NCBI GenBank assembly: GCA_018873245.2
Contig: JAEMBT020000001.1
Coordinates: 12,048,220-12,112,219, forward strand
From: Archegozetes longisetosus
Taxonomy: Eukaryota; Arthropoda; Arachnida; Sarcoptiformes; Trhypochthoniidae
DNA: 64,000 nucleotides
Direction of reading: 5' to 3'
The position numbers and the translations under genes were made by a program. How positions within the stretch are numbered: position 1 is the stretch's first letter; every line of letters begins with the position of its first letter. Below the pieces are notes generated by a model. It made no database searches. It was not told the DNA's origin and saw nothing but the letters and a program-made list of their open reading frames with translations. Shown in pieces: positions 1 through 12,102 of this stretch.

Positions 1-1446
1 TCGGGAATGTGTTTAGTGTTGAAACAGATATGGTCTCAAAGACAGAGTATTTATTCTGCAAGTCCTGTCAGACACGTGTTGTATCTGATCAAAGAAGTCA
101 AGTTCGAAAACATTAACACTCAAATGCACACAGTCATTGAAAAGTTTTGACAACAATCAGAAAACAATTGTCGATCTGTTTGTGAAAAATCAAAACTCAT
201 TTAATCACGATTTGTGTCAGTTTTTGGTTAATCTCAATATTCCTTTTCATAGACTATTGAATGAAGATTTCAAGAAATTCATCAAAAAGTATACACAATA
301 TTCACTGCCGTTGCCTCAGACGTTATAGAGTAATAATTTGAAACAAATTTATGACAATTGTATTGATTTAATCAGATATCAGCTCAAAAATCAGTACATA
401 TGGATAGCTGACAAGACAACCGACTGTTTCGGCCATAAAGTGGCGAATATAGTCGTCGGTTCGCTCAATATGGATATAGATAAATGTAAAAAATTTATTC
501 TGAATATGGAATTCATCGACAGTATTAAAAGCCATCAAATGGTACAATCTGTCACTACAGCACTGACTATCTTATGGCCTGAAGGCATAAAATATGATGT
601 CTTACTCCTACTGACCGACGCAGCCATTTACATGAAAAGCGCTGGAATTACTTTATGCAATATATATCCAAAGCTCATACATCTGACCTGTCTGACACAC
701 GAAGTTCATAACGTGTGCGAACATATTGAGACATTATATCCTAATGTAAACGAATTGGTTAGTAATGGGAAAAAATTATAGTCAAATCGAATGACAGAAA
801 GAATCTCTTTAAGAGAATGTTTCCGGAAATACCACTTCCACCCGAACCGGTGCGCACCCGTTAGGGCCAACGGATAAACTCTGTCGAGTGGTACGGAAAG
901 TATTTCGAGAGCTTTTGTCAGTTCACATCTGAATTGAATTCAAAGGAATCAATTGCTATACAGAGAGCACAAAAATTGATTTCAACTGAAAAGTCTTATC
1001 TAATCTGTGATCTGAGTTATATTAATGCCAACTTTTTTTGTCTTTCAAGATTAATTAAGCAATTAGAGGCTCAAGAAATGCTTCTGTTCGATGGTCTTCA
1101 TCTGATTGACTCTACTTTACAAGAAATGAAGGAATCAAAATAAAATAGTTCAAAAATAATTTTAGGGAAATTCAATTATGTTTTAGAGAAAAACAAAGGG
1201 CTCAAAAAAATTAGATCTATTAATGCCATAATAAATGCGAATAGTGGAATTTTTTGATAATAATCTGACCCCTGAAGAGATGACTTACTTTAAATAGGCA
1301 CCGATCACCACTTGTAATGTCGGAAGAAGTTTTTCAAGATATAAGTTTATACTTAATGACAGCCATTATAATATATCTGAATCTCATTTAAAGTACTATT
1401 TTATTGTCAATTCCAACAGTGATTTTCTCAAAGCTTGCGTACATTA
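1..1446 (+). pseudogene. Decayed hAT-superfamily transposase
   Basis: The plus strand reads through as a hAT-type transposase in several broken frames. Bases 1-120 resemble a BED-like zinc finger (FCKSCQ followed by a distal His pair). Bases 338-781 encode the RNase-H-like core, with YIWIADKTTD, a later LTDAAIYM segment and HLTCLTHEVHNV. The reading continues past a stop at 781 with the recognisable PEIPLPPEPV stretch (about 820-850), then 934-1143. Bases 1290-1446 hold the C-terminal dimerisation region (APITTCNVGRSFSRY), preceded by an in-frame TAG. Multiple stops and frameshifts show that it is inactive. The 5' end runs out of the window. Family assignment is from remembered family motifs, not a search. 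Confidence 0.82.
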
Positions 1447-1721
1447 AAAATAATATGTATTTTTTTACTTTCACTAAAATTTTAAAATTTATAACTAAAT
1501 ATAATCAAATATTTTAGAAGTTTTAGATCAATATTTCATTGAATATTAGACCCAAAATAAATAAATATATATTCAGTCTTTAATAATTAGACTCTACATG
1601 AATTACTTTATAAATTAATATGGAGACATATATAAGTGTATGTACATGTAATTTATGTTAGACCTAGAAGTGTTAAAACATTAGAGTTAAATGAAATTTA
1701 TGATTCTTTGATTTTTAAATA

Positions 1722-1975
1722 AAGCGTGGTATAATGGTCAGAGTGCATGCTTATGAAACTGCAGGTACTGGGTTCGAATCTCAGAGCCTGTAGTATATTT
1801 ATTGAGAATGGATTCTCATTCCATTCCAATAATCCATCCCGGTGGGGGATACCGGGATCAGTGGGCACTTCGGAACTGATCACTGTACAGCATGCGAGCG
1901 GTTCCGACACAATGAGAACATCCGACCTGACTGCTGTGCAGCTTGCCTCCACCTCCATTCACTTTTGAAATTTTT
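1722..1975 (+). repeat. tRNA-derived SINE-like element
   Basis: A GC-richer island of about 250 bp stands out from AT-rich surroundings. It begins with a tRNA-like head: an A-box-like GTGGTATAATGGTCAGAGTG and, about 30 nt later, a near-canonical B box GGTTCGAATC inside a T-stem (CTGGG pairs with CTCAG). The sequence upstream of the A box does not pair with AGCCTGT downstream, so there is no acceptor stem and this is not a functional tRNA gene. The tRNA-unrelated body runs to about 1975. The overlapping open frames on both strands are by-products of its composition. Confidence 0.55.
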
Positions 1976-2213
1976 CCCGAATATGGTTGATGAGGAATAG
2001 GGAATACTACGAAATATTGGTATTTAATTTCTATGCCACATGATTGAAGTTAATTAGCTTATTGCAAGCATAAATCAGGTATTCGAAGTAACTTTTAATT
2101 AGATAGTAATTTTTTCATATTTTAAGCTAATTTTGCTTGAGACCATAAACTTTTAGAGTTTTTAAAAAGTCCTAATTATGTATCCAGCTAAGAAAAATAA
2201 AATTTTTGTTAAG

Positions 2214-3597
2214 GTATCGTTGATCCTGATGATGGAAAGTCTGAATTTCAAATAGAAATTATCGACATAAATAACGTTACAATAAAAAATTCGTTTCGCA
2301 ATAACTGGAGTCTATATAGATCACAAGATAGTTATGTTCGGAATCTGAGTAATAACTTCATATATCGTGCTTCGAATGAAACTAATTTATGGAGAATTAA
2401 ATTCGAGAAAGAATATCCAGTAGAGATCGATCACTCGTTTCAATTTGTTATGGTTTTTGTGATAGCTCATAACTCAATATTAAATTATTCTTCGATCAAT
2501 ATTGAAATTCAGTCAAAATTTACCTCAAATAAACGCACATGCCGCACAAAAACAGAAGTTGATAGTATCGAAAAACTTTTTATGAACTTTAATCATACTT
2601 CATTAATAGCAAACAGTTCATGGGAAAAAGGTATAAAAAAATGCTTTTTAAAAATTTCTCAAAGTTATGAATCTGTTTACAATAGATATTTTCCATAAGA
2701 TAACAGCGGAGTGCAGAAACAATTGGACCGATAGACCATTTCGGTGGCTAAGTAAAAGTGGCTTAGAATATATAACAGGTCTCAATCTCAGTCTCAAAAC
2801 TGATAGCTTTTCGCCAATTGAACTGATATTAACGCAATTGACTGTTGATGTTGATTGTGGCTATCCTGATATACCTATTAATGCCAACTATACTAAGTCA
2901 TGGATGAACACGATTTATAGCTGTAATGTCGGAGAATTTATTGGTGAGAGAAATCTCTCGTGTCATCACAGTGGCCGGTGGGTTAAATCTAATATCTTGC
3001 CCAAATGTTGTATCGGCAACGAGTGTGATAGTGAGTCAAAAAAATTAAATTCTACTCTATTCATTAGTATAAAAAGATTTCAAACTCTTTCCTATATCTT
3101 TCAACTTTTCTCTCAAGTTAAAAATAAAATGACCACTATTGTTGCCGTAATTACATTGTTGTCGAGTGCTGTTGTCGTGTTGGGACTGCTTGTGATCGCG
3201 CTTTTCTTTAGATCAGAGAAGAAACGGAAAATTCAAACTATTGAGAGATCTAAATCTACGTATGGATTGAATTTTCAATTGACTACTATTTTTTAGCAAA
3301 ATTATTCAAATTTTTTACAAAATATTCAGCAGCAACAATTTTTACGATGACATCGATCAGGATGGGGACCAAACTTATGATCATTTAAAAGAATCAGATA
3401 GCGAAGAAACAAATTATGACCAAACCAATTGCTACCGATTAGAAAGGTATAATTGTCAAGACGTTTGTGAAAGAAGTATGCCTAAAAGAGTAGCGATGAA
3501 AGAGATAGAAGAAGAATATATCCCAATGGAGAAATGCATTGGTCATATTACGGCGATTTCGAAACCTAATAGTAATGTCAGTATTAGTGACAATTAA
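2214..3597 (+). CDS. Single-pass sushi-domain receptor with ITAM-like tail, 3' exons
   Basis: Proposed exons are 2214-2630, 2686-3030, 3118-3259 and 3330-3597 (stop TAA). All junctions are GT-AG and phase-consistent; the 55-nt intron 2631-2685 explains what looks like a frameshift. The 87-nt intron 3031-3117 is in frame, so retention is possible, and a second acceptor at 3296 also keeps frame. The ectodomain has several N-glycosylation sequons and one sushi/CCP module (about 2860-3015: CGYPDIP, YSCN, NLSC, SGRW, LPKCC). A transmembrane helix follows at about 3128-3210 (VAVITLLSSAVVVLGLLVIA), then a basic stop-transfer. The tail has YDDI and YDHL seven residues apart, and later YIPM. The 5' exons with the signal peptide were not found; they may lie upstream of the window, with the hAT and SINE inside an intron. 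The family is not recognised beyond the sushi module. Confidence 0.68.
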
Positions 3598-4512
3598 GAT
3601 TCTGTTATTTAACTAACTTGGAATTTATTTGAATTTATTGTACTTAGCTCTATAACAATGTTCTAATGACATTTATTTAAACTAAATTTTGTTTTATTAC
3701 TTTTACTAAGTTTGCCTCTAGTTTGAATATTTATATTCAATGCTAGTTGTGAAATTTATTAAATTTAAGAATGCTTTCTGCTAATTTACTAATTTAAAAT
3801 TATTAATTTAACATAAACTGTAACCTGAAGATTGAACTAAAATTTGGAAATATCTGGTGGTCTAAGGTTTACATAAATATTTGTAACTCCATAAGGGAGG
3901 TATAATGACAAATATTGGAAATGATAATCCCTATTTTAAAAAGTGAGTACACAAATGTTAACGAGTAGTTTTGAGGTATAAGAAAGTACAAATTTTTATA
4001 AATTAGAAATTGACATAGAGAAAAGTAGATAGTCTAACCCAGTCTAACCTAGCCTAACCAATCCTAGAACGAGCATGTTACTGTACTGCCCGACTTTGGT
4101 TAAAATTTCATAAATTTTCTCACTTTCAATTATATTTTTATTAATATGTTTGTCTATAAGTGCTATCTGAATGTGCTGTTAAAAGACTAAGTAAAAATGT
4201 GTGTTAATTGCGACTAAAAATATAATTTACTTAAAAATGCGTTTGCGTTCACAACATCGCATCAACAAATATGAAGACAACGGAAGCCTTACATAAGGCG
4301 TTGGAAAACAAAATACAGTACAATAAGGCTGACAGAATAACATGCAATATCAAGGAAATTTTAGCCCTTATTCTGAAAAATGTTATACAAATGAAAATTA
4401 AATGGAAGTTAAGCATAATTTTTAAAACTTTGATAAGATTTTACAATTAATTGATCAATCATTAAAGATAATTAATTAAATTGGTTTATTTTTATCGACC
4501 AAATTATTATTT
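3598..4512. other. Intergenic, no gene seen
   Basis: AT-rich sequence without a convincing reading frame. The only structure noted is a short run of degenerate TCTAACC/CCTAACC-like units at about 4033-4070. Confidence 0.5.
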
Positions 4513-7500
4513 TCAATTTTCTTCGTCAAAATCAATTTCTTTTGAAGAAAATACAGAATCCAAACCAACTGATGCTTTTAAAGTAGCAGTTATCTGTCCA
4601 TAAACTGCATCAGAATCTCTATACAAAATAATTCCAGGAAAATCATGGATCTTCATAAAATATTCGACAACATTTGCGTCAAGAGCTCTCCATTCATTAG
4701 TTGCTTTGCCATCAGTTCTTCTTCTCCATGAATTAGCCGTGAACTTAAGGTTGAGCTTGCATTGGATCGAAATATCGTCAACCCAATTTGCATAAGAGGA
4801 TATCTTTACTGCAGAATATGGAGGAACAATCACTGTTTTTGAGATCCTATAAGTTTTCGTCGTTGTATTGGTCGTTTGTTTGGATACTTCATTCATCCTT
4901 TCATTTCCTTTCGATCTATCGTCTGAAATAGAGCCTGTATCTGTTTTACTTCCACTTGTTTCGTGAGTTTTTGCCGATGCGTGCTCTTTTACAGTGTTTG
5001 TTTCAGAACTTTGACTCTAAAATTAAGTGAACAATTTTTAAATTCAATATGTCACTTCACTATTTTGAAGGTAATCTGAAATTAACTTAATTTGAGTTGT
5101 CATATTCATTCTGTATAAATATCTGGAATATCAAATTAGAAAACCCAAATATTGAAAGAAGGTGGTGTATTATTAGTATATTTTATATATACTACGAAAA
5201 ATGCTAACTCTTTAATGATGAACCAGTACGGCAGTATATAACAACAATAAACTTTTTATTTATGTACTTTATGAGTTGAGCCATGCCATCATAGTGGGAT
5301 GCTAATCTCTCAATCACAAGTGTTAATTGGAACCCACTATTGTAGACTTTTATTTTTATATGTTAGAAAGAACTAAATACAATAACTGAATTAATCTACT
5401 ATACGCGGTGGAGGAAACCGAAGTACCATAGAAAACCACCGACAGACCGGTAATCTAGCTCGCTAATATTGCAGAAAATTTGACACCGTAAACTTAATCG
5501 ATTTGAAGTATAAAAGAGATGTAGGGATTTTTTCATAAATCAACTTGAAATAGGTCATAATTTTAGAAATATTAAAGCCAATTTCGCGCAAACTTAAAAT
5601 CTATAAATAAAATATTACTTAGATACTTTAGAAGAAAACTAAAATAATAATGAAGTTTTATCCAGAAATTACTTATTCCTAAGCTAATCAAAATTAACTG
5701 ACAACTTAGGTGTTTTATAAAATGACCATAAGATCAAATGTAACTAGGGTGACCACCCGTCCGTTTTCGACGGGACAGTCTCGTCTTTTTAAAGATAAAA
5801 GACAGGAATCCCGTTAGGCCAAAAACTCTCGACGAGACAATTAGTTGTCCGTTTTTCAACCTTCATTTTGAATAATGTGTTTAGAAACATTTTTTTAGAA
5901 ATTCAAACATTGAATTTATTTTACAAATGATAAGAATTTAAAAACCCAGTTTAATGTTTTGAACACCTGTGGTTTAAAACCAAAAGTTATTGAATTTTAA
6001 AGGTATACAGTCAACCCTCCTTATACCTACACCTCTATAACATAACAACCTCTCAAGTTCGACTTTATCTGATTTCCAAAAATTCTTACGTAGAAGTTTA
6101 TATTGTAAAAACCTCTTCAATTCGACACTGAGGTGTCTATTTAATACATTCGAGATGTGCTTCTTTGGTTCAAATAAATCATTTCTGATGATAAATAAAT
6201 TATCAATATTTCCTCAACCAAAGCATCCTGAGCTGATTCAAAACGTTGATAGCATAAAAAGCACGTTAGAAGCTACTGTTAAGAAAAAATGTAAAGTCTG
6301 ACAAGCCACTTTGAATGAATTATTTAATTAAGAAGTCTTTTAGTTATTTTTAAGTCTCTAAATAATAATAATTAAATTTTGTTATCAACGCACTTAAAAT
6401 TATACCTCCTTATTCCGACATGTCGAATTAAAGAGATTTTTCTACAAACCGACAACCTCCATAAATCGACCAATAGTGATAGCAAAATATCGTGTCAGAT
6501 TATAGAGGTTTGACTGTATACCTTTAAAATCAACCATGAATAATAATCTTCAATGTTTTAATATTAGAATTTATCGTTTGACACCTAAATATTTGTAATG
6601 ACTAATAAAAGCGACAGTTTTCTTTTTAAAAATATTTTTGAATATTTGATATTTTTGTTCCGGCATGAGACAAGCCAGAGATGGTCACCCTAAATATAAC
6701 TCTTGAAATAGGGTCATGTAAACAATCAATGACTAAAAATAGATATATTTAACATTTGATACAATTGGAGCAGTGTCTGAAAAGATAGTCTAACTCGCTT
6801 TGTCCTTAAATTGAGTTAATATTTAATTCTTGTATCCAAACATTAGTTGAGTCGCAGTATGATAATCAAAATTAACTACGTAGAATTTTCAATTATAACA
6901 TATTGAATTTTAAACATATTTAGAACTGAATCAATTTAAGAATAAAATGCTTTAAGCTCTTGTTTCAAACACTGTTCCAAATGCATTCTTATTAAGACAC
7001 AAATTCAACAGTCCATTCGCTTTCAGGTTGGAGTCTTAAGTTTAAGTTTAAATTACAAAGATTTCGAATGAATAATTAATTTCAAATATCTGTTAATTGA
7101 CATAAAATACATATCTTTGACATCCTTTCAAGCATTTTTTTGGAACATAAGCAAGCCAATTTAGTATAAGAGAGGATTTATTACCGATCCTTTTGTATTT
7201 GCTCGGGTTTGTTCCTTTGTATTTGAATTCGTATTTTCAGAACGAAAACCATATGAAGCGCTAAAACCAAAAGCACTGAACCCTGCTTCCAAAGAATGGC
7301 TTGAAGTGGATGAACTACTTGATGATTCTGTATCTGATATCATTGTTGACAAAGTGTTTGTTAAACTTAATGATAATGCTTCCGAAGCTGATTCAGTGAA
7401 TGATTTTGAAGAGGATCTAATTAAAAATTTACGAACAAAATTTCAAAGCTTCTGTAATAAAATAATAGGAATTTCAACTATTTACTTTGATTGAGTGCTA

Positions 7501-8397
7501 CTTGTCAAAACTTCTTCTCTCGACGAAAATGACTCTAAAAACTTTTCCGAATTTCCAAATGAAGCCAAAAATGATTCAATCAATTGCTTTTCACTTGAAA
7601 CTTCATGGTTTAAACTTGCTGGAGAGTTGTTATTGATAATTACAGTTTCAATTAGACTCATCTGCTTTTTACTACTTTCAATTATGTCACTCAATGATTT
7701 TTCAAACTCTACTGAATATAAATGAATATTGAATTCATAATTTGTCATTATAAATTTGAACAAAATTTTATCATTGAGTTCATTTTCGAAGTTTCTTTGA
7801 TTATAGAGGGCAAACCCAGTTGAATTCGTATAATTTTGTTTGAATTCTATCACTCCGACCACAGAACTTTCGTTATTAGATCTTATTCTGTAAAATTCTG
7901 AAATTGAATATCAAAATAGAATACTTTAAGGATTGTACTTTTGTTAAGCGTTTTGGGCATGGTACTAAGCAAAATTTGTAACACTAGTAGATTTCCAGCT
8001 CGAATTTCAATTCAAAACATCAATATAAATCATATTATTTGTACTCAACTGAATTTTAATCCATTAGATAAATGAATTTTCTACCCTAACCTTTAGATTT
8101 AGTTGGTTCTAAATTCCACAGAGCGTTCATTTTATATTTTTTTAGTATTCCATCACAAACTTCACTCTTATATCCGTCTTCATAACACATAAACGTATGT
8201 AATCCTTGTTTATTCCAACTTACAATCTGTTTAGTTGATGTGAACCTTTGCATTTGAATAGCACGAGTCTCTCCATTTTTCGTTGGCGTCAACATATACA
8301 GTTTTCCATTAATTTGATGCACATCAGTGTCTTCAAGATCTTTGAAATATGATTCACACTCATCAAAATCGTGAATACTACCTAATGAACACTTTCC
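4513..8397 (-). CDS. Aerolysin/ETX-MTX2-like beta pore-forming protein (tentative), four exons
   Basis: Minus-strand exons 8091-8397, 7486-7897, 7185-7416 and 4513-5016 have GT-AG borders in compatible phases (1, 2, 0); the stop is at 4513. Intron lengths are about 193, 69 and 2168 nt. At least 484 residues are encoded. The first exon begins at an acceptor (TTTGCAG), so the start and any signal peptide lie further upstream. Exon 1 has several cysteines; exon 2 is helical and polar. Exon 3 and early exon 4 form a long Ser/Thr-rich alternating stretch, followed by VPPYSAVKI and YANWVD. This Ser/Thr-rich insertion followed by a VPP...VK strand is what aerolysin-type pore formers show around their membrane hairpin. 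The match is by pattern only, with no diagnostic catalytic residue to check. Alternatives are another beta-pore family (MACPF-like) or an unrelated secreted protein. No breaks were seen within these exons. Confidence 0.5.
5745..6692. mobile_element. Non-autonomous hAT element (MITE), copy 1
   Basis: Terminal inverted repeats begin TAGGGTGACCA and end TGGTCACCCTA. The flanks 5737-5744 (AATGTAAC) and 6693-6700 (AATATAAC) match at 7 of 8 bases, an aged 8-bp target duplication typical of hAT. A second copy of the same family is at 22355-22871. It lies inside the large intron of the pore-former-like gene and contains the nested element at 6008-6516. Confidence 0.8.
6008..6516. mobile_element. Tigger/pogo-like element nested in the hAT MITE
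   Basis: The ends read CAGTCAACCCTCC and GAGGTTTGACTG, flanked by TA, as in Tigger/pogo elements. A short open stretch at about 6190-6330 (VDSIKSTLEATVKKKC, then a stop, then TLNELF) resembles a transposase C-terminus. The flanks extend the symmetry outward (TTTAAAGGTA and TACCTTTAAA), so a TTAA-targeting element with a longer repeat is an alternative reading. Absence of this block in the related copy near 22600 supports insertion. Confidence 0.6.
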
Positions 8398-8441
8398 CTG
8401 CAAAGGTATAACAAAAAGGAAATATAGATATGTGAGATATA

Positions 8442-8599
8442 CGGTCTGACCCGGTTATAGACAACTGGTCGGTGCATAGAACATAAGTTGCCTATATCCC
8501 AACTCTTTAGCATATGATTGGATTAGTTGGTACCGAATAAATCGTTTGCTAACAACCGGGTTTGCCTATAACCGAGTTGCCAATAGCCGGGTCAGATTG
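8442..8599. mobile_element. Short MITE with 25-bp TIRs
   Basis: The left end (GGTCTGACCCGGTTATAG, from 8443) is matched by the inverse of the right end (GGGTCAGATTG at 8589-8599), flanked by TA. About 158 bp with no coding capacity. The TA flank suggests a Tc1/mariner or pogo origin. A related GTTATAGGCAAACC motif recurs at about 19570. Confidence 0.6.
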
Positions 8600-8603
8600 T
8601 ATC

Positions 8604-9763
8604 TCTGAAGATGTCTAATTCCGTTTCGCGCTGATTCAAATATATACAGTATATATATATATATTCTTTATCGCAAATTTTTGGATATATCATATAATTA
8701 CTAGAGAAAGGATTTTTGGTCAAAACAGATCATATTTTTCGGTGGCTATAGGATTAAGCAACTTTATAGTTTAGCAGTTGTAATGGAGTTATGCAAAATA
8801 GTTGAATATTACAAAAAACTGTTATGCTTTAAAATCAATAACTTTCTATTGCTTTATGTGCTTAATTTTTCTCTTCTCTCATTGAGAACATGGTTGAAAA
8901 TTGAAAAACTTCTTTCAAAAGCTGCAGAATAAGAGGTGCATAAAATAGTTTCATCTTCAAGTTAATATCTGAAATATTTCTGAGCCTTTCTAAATGAGGA
9001 ACTCTGTCAAGACACTTCTTAGGTTTCTGTAGATAGAGCCCAAAAAATTCTTCTTAACCTCTTCCACAATGTCAAGTTGTTCTCGGAATTTCAACGATTG
9101 ACTCTCATATCAGTTATACAACGTTTTTTTTGTCACAAAAGGGTAACTTTGAAAAATTTGGTGGTTATAACGATTTTTGGTGTATTTGGTGGAATTAAAT
9201 TCGTTGAAAGTGATCCCTAGAGTTTCTATGTTTTAGTGGTATTAAAATCTGTGAACTTAGTGCTGAAAATAAAATTTGGGTTTTAACCAAAATCCTTTCT
9301 TTAATAATTACAGTTCAAAATTCTATCTACAAGAATAAGCATTAAATATTACAAGCAATGTAACATTCAATGCAAATTAATTCAAACAAAAATGGAGCAC
9401 ATGAAAGCAAAAGCTATTTTTAGAATCGAAGTGAAGAAAACTAGATAATCTTGTTGGACTAAATCAATTTTTTTCTTCAAATTAAAATACCAATTCAAAT
9501 TCATTGACTCAAAAAATATTTGTTGAATTTTTCACAATTCATAAAAATGTTGATTTTACTTTTGAAAGCCAAATTCAGAAGTAAACGATTAAGTAAAGAG
9601 TTATTATTAAAAATTTGCACAAATTCAATAACTTTTTTATTACTGAATAGAATTTTAAAATAATATATTTATTGAAATGGCATTAAATAAGCTTTAGTCG
9701 AACAAATATTTTGGTCCACAATCTGCTACTTTTCGAACGTTAGTCTTCAATTTCTTCATGATA
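8604..9763. other. Non-coding, possible 5' part of the pore-former-like gene
   Basis: AT-rich sequence with a short TA run at about 8647-8663. Any missing 5' exon of the minus-strand gene ending at 4513 would lie here or further right, but I could not identify one. No other gene seen. Confidence 0.4.
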
Positions 9764-10725
9764 TCACTTTTGGACTAATTTTGAATAACTTTTGTCTAAT
9801 GCGAGTTTCCAAATGATCAGTACTCTTGACTTTCCAGTCATTTTTATAAACTTTAAACTCAATGCGACTCCAGAACGTTTCAATTGGTCGCAATTGGAGA
9901 ACGTTAGGTGAGTTATGTGCTCGTTCGACAACATTATAGCAAATTTATTCAATATTGAGATAGTGTTCCTCGCGTAATGAACTGTTGTCAAGTCCAACCA
10001 AAAGACATGTTTGCCATCCTCATGGTATTTCCTTAGGAATGGAACCAATCGCTTCTCTATACACTCTTTAGAATGAATTTTTGGATCAATGGCACAATTT
10101 TTGGGCACAAATAAGCGACTATTTTGGCTGATTGCCAACCAAGTTAAGACTGTAGCCAGGAATTAGATTTAGTTCGGTATTTGACATCAATACTTGTTGA
10201 GAATCTGTCAGAAGAATGGAAACCATCATTTCCTGGCATATTTTCGCAACTCAGAAAGGAGTAATTTTCGACATCTATTATAATCTTAAGACAACTCGAT
10301 GGCCTAAAACTTGTTTTACTCAAACGATCCCATCTTTGTTTATTCATGGTATCCAATTCTGGGGATGTTTATGATTTAACTTTTCTCTTATAATACTTAA
10401 CTCTAGCCCATACCAGAATCTAAGACACAAAAGACAGGTTTATATCATACCTTTGGGCCGTTCTACTCTGTAAACCCCCTTTCTTTCCATCAAAACTGTC
10501 GATCAAACTTTCTATCTTTTTATGGTTCATTTTCATTGCTTTACGGCCGAAACCATTGGATCTTCTCAAAGATGTTATTCTCTATACGACTAGTTATATT
10601 ATAAATAGATCGTCTTTTAAGTCCCATTTCAATAAAGCGCCTAACAATGAATGGCTTTCCTTTTTATGTTTTTCATGGAATTGTCGAACGAGCTTTCTTT
10701 GCTGAAATTCATTTAGCGGTTCCAT
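9764..10725 (-). pseudogene. Tc1/mariner-superfamily transposase, decayed
   Basis: On the minus strand, the region near 10725-10450 keeps traces of the N-terminal helix-turn-helix part (FQQRKLVRQFHEKHKK, later a second short helix). Bases 10356-10144 contain ENMPGNDGFHSSDRFSTS, and 10138-9764 contain CIEKRLVPFLRKYH and VFWLDLTTVHYARNT, the second catalytic-Asp segment of Tc1-like transposases. The downstream third acidic region is degraded (SNCDQLKRSG). Stops and shifts separate these blocks. No clear TIR pair was located. Confidence 0.8.
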
Positions 10726-10739
10726 GGCTAGAACCGAGA

Positions 10740-12033
10740 GGTTTAAGAATTTATGCGTTTAATATTCTAGAACTACAAGCTCACACGAATTAAACGCCGT
10801 TTAACTTAGTTTGACACGCGATCTGGATCTTATTTTACTAGCTTTAGAAGTTTGTGCAAATTTTTAGCAATGCTTCTTGTATTAGCGAACTGAAATGTAA
10901 AACGAGAGAACAATCAAATTGAAACGGAAAGGATAAAATATAGTTTTCAGCTAAGCAATCAAATCAAGGCTGGAACTAAAACTGTTATATATATGTTATA
11001 AACAAGTAATAGTTTAATTATTGTACATAATAGTAAATTTTTTCAAGAGAGAAAAAATCAATTAGAGGGAAATCAGGATAACAATCTCAAAATAAACACT
11101 TTCTATGAATTTAAAATTCAAAGATTTATTCAACGTAAGTACTTTTCGGTGGATCCTTTATGTTAAGGCGATAATTCAAAACCAAATTTTCGGCAGTTAA
11201 AATAGTCGAATTCAGGAGATACTCGGTGAAACTGTCATTTTTGAGGACTAACCATTATTAATTTTGGTAGAATAAAATGAATTTTTAATTTAATAAAATT
11301 ATAGAATCAATTATAGAATTAATTATAGATTATATTTAATTATAAATTATAGAATTAAGAAATTAAAGAAAAGTTTGCAATAAAGTGAAACTTTCAAATT
11401 TGAAAATCATATTTTAATATTAAATTAAATCATTAAACCTAAATTTTAAATACTTTTTATCCTGTAAATTTTATCTTTTATCTATTAAAACATGTATAGA
11501 AAACTCTCTTCTGGTAGACAATCGATTTTATTTTTTTATTAAACTTTCTTTTAGTCGAGCATATCGAGGTAGAAAAAATTAAATTTGAAAGCTTAAAAGT
11601 TTTTCAAATAATAGAAATCAGTTCTAGTTCAAATTAATATAATATAAAAACTTGAATAAAATCAAACTTAATTCTGAATTAGGTCAAATGATCGTCCATA
11701 TCTAATTCTATTGGAATTCTCCAACAAATATTTGATATTTAACTTGAATATATATGTAAAAACAAGTTTTGTCTGTTAAACTAATGAAAATGTGAGCTTG
11801 ACGGTAATATTGAGGAAATCAGGAGCAAAGATGAACAATCGGGGTTTTCAGAATTTTTCTTGCAATAGAGACTTAATCCTGATCCCAGGCCAAATTCATC
11901 TTATTTTCTGAACTTTATAGAAAATTCAGGTTCTACCAAGAATCGAGCCCTTAGTGATAACGAGAGATACTGATTGAGGTTATTAAAATGAAAAGAATTG
12001 TGAAAAATGGCTTATAGCGTTTTTAGAGGCTGA
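10740..12033. other. Intergenic, nothing seen
   Basis: AT-rich. No open frame with coding character and no strong repeat was recognised. Downstream exons of the minus-strand lectin gene could lie here but were not identified. Confidence 0.4.
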
Positions 12034-12102
12034 TTACAAATTATTTTGTTGTGCAACGATTTGTATAGCTTTAATATCAAAAAGATAATTGATTTTACTC
12101 AC

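Noticed and set aside
1722-1795. Functional tRNA gene
   Set aside because: A and B boxes are present, but the acceptor stem does not pair and the anticodon arm is poor.
1698-1968. Overlapping ORFs on both strands in the GC-rich patch
   Set aside because: They fall in a tRNA-derived SINE and have no product-like features.
2667-2698. Apparent frameshift between two sushi-gene ORFs
   Set aside because: A 55-nt GT-AG intron (2631-2685) joins the frames in phase, so no lesion is needed.
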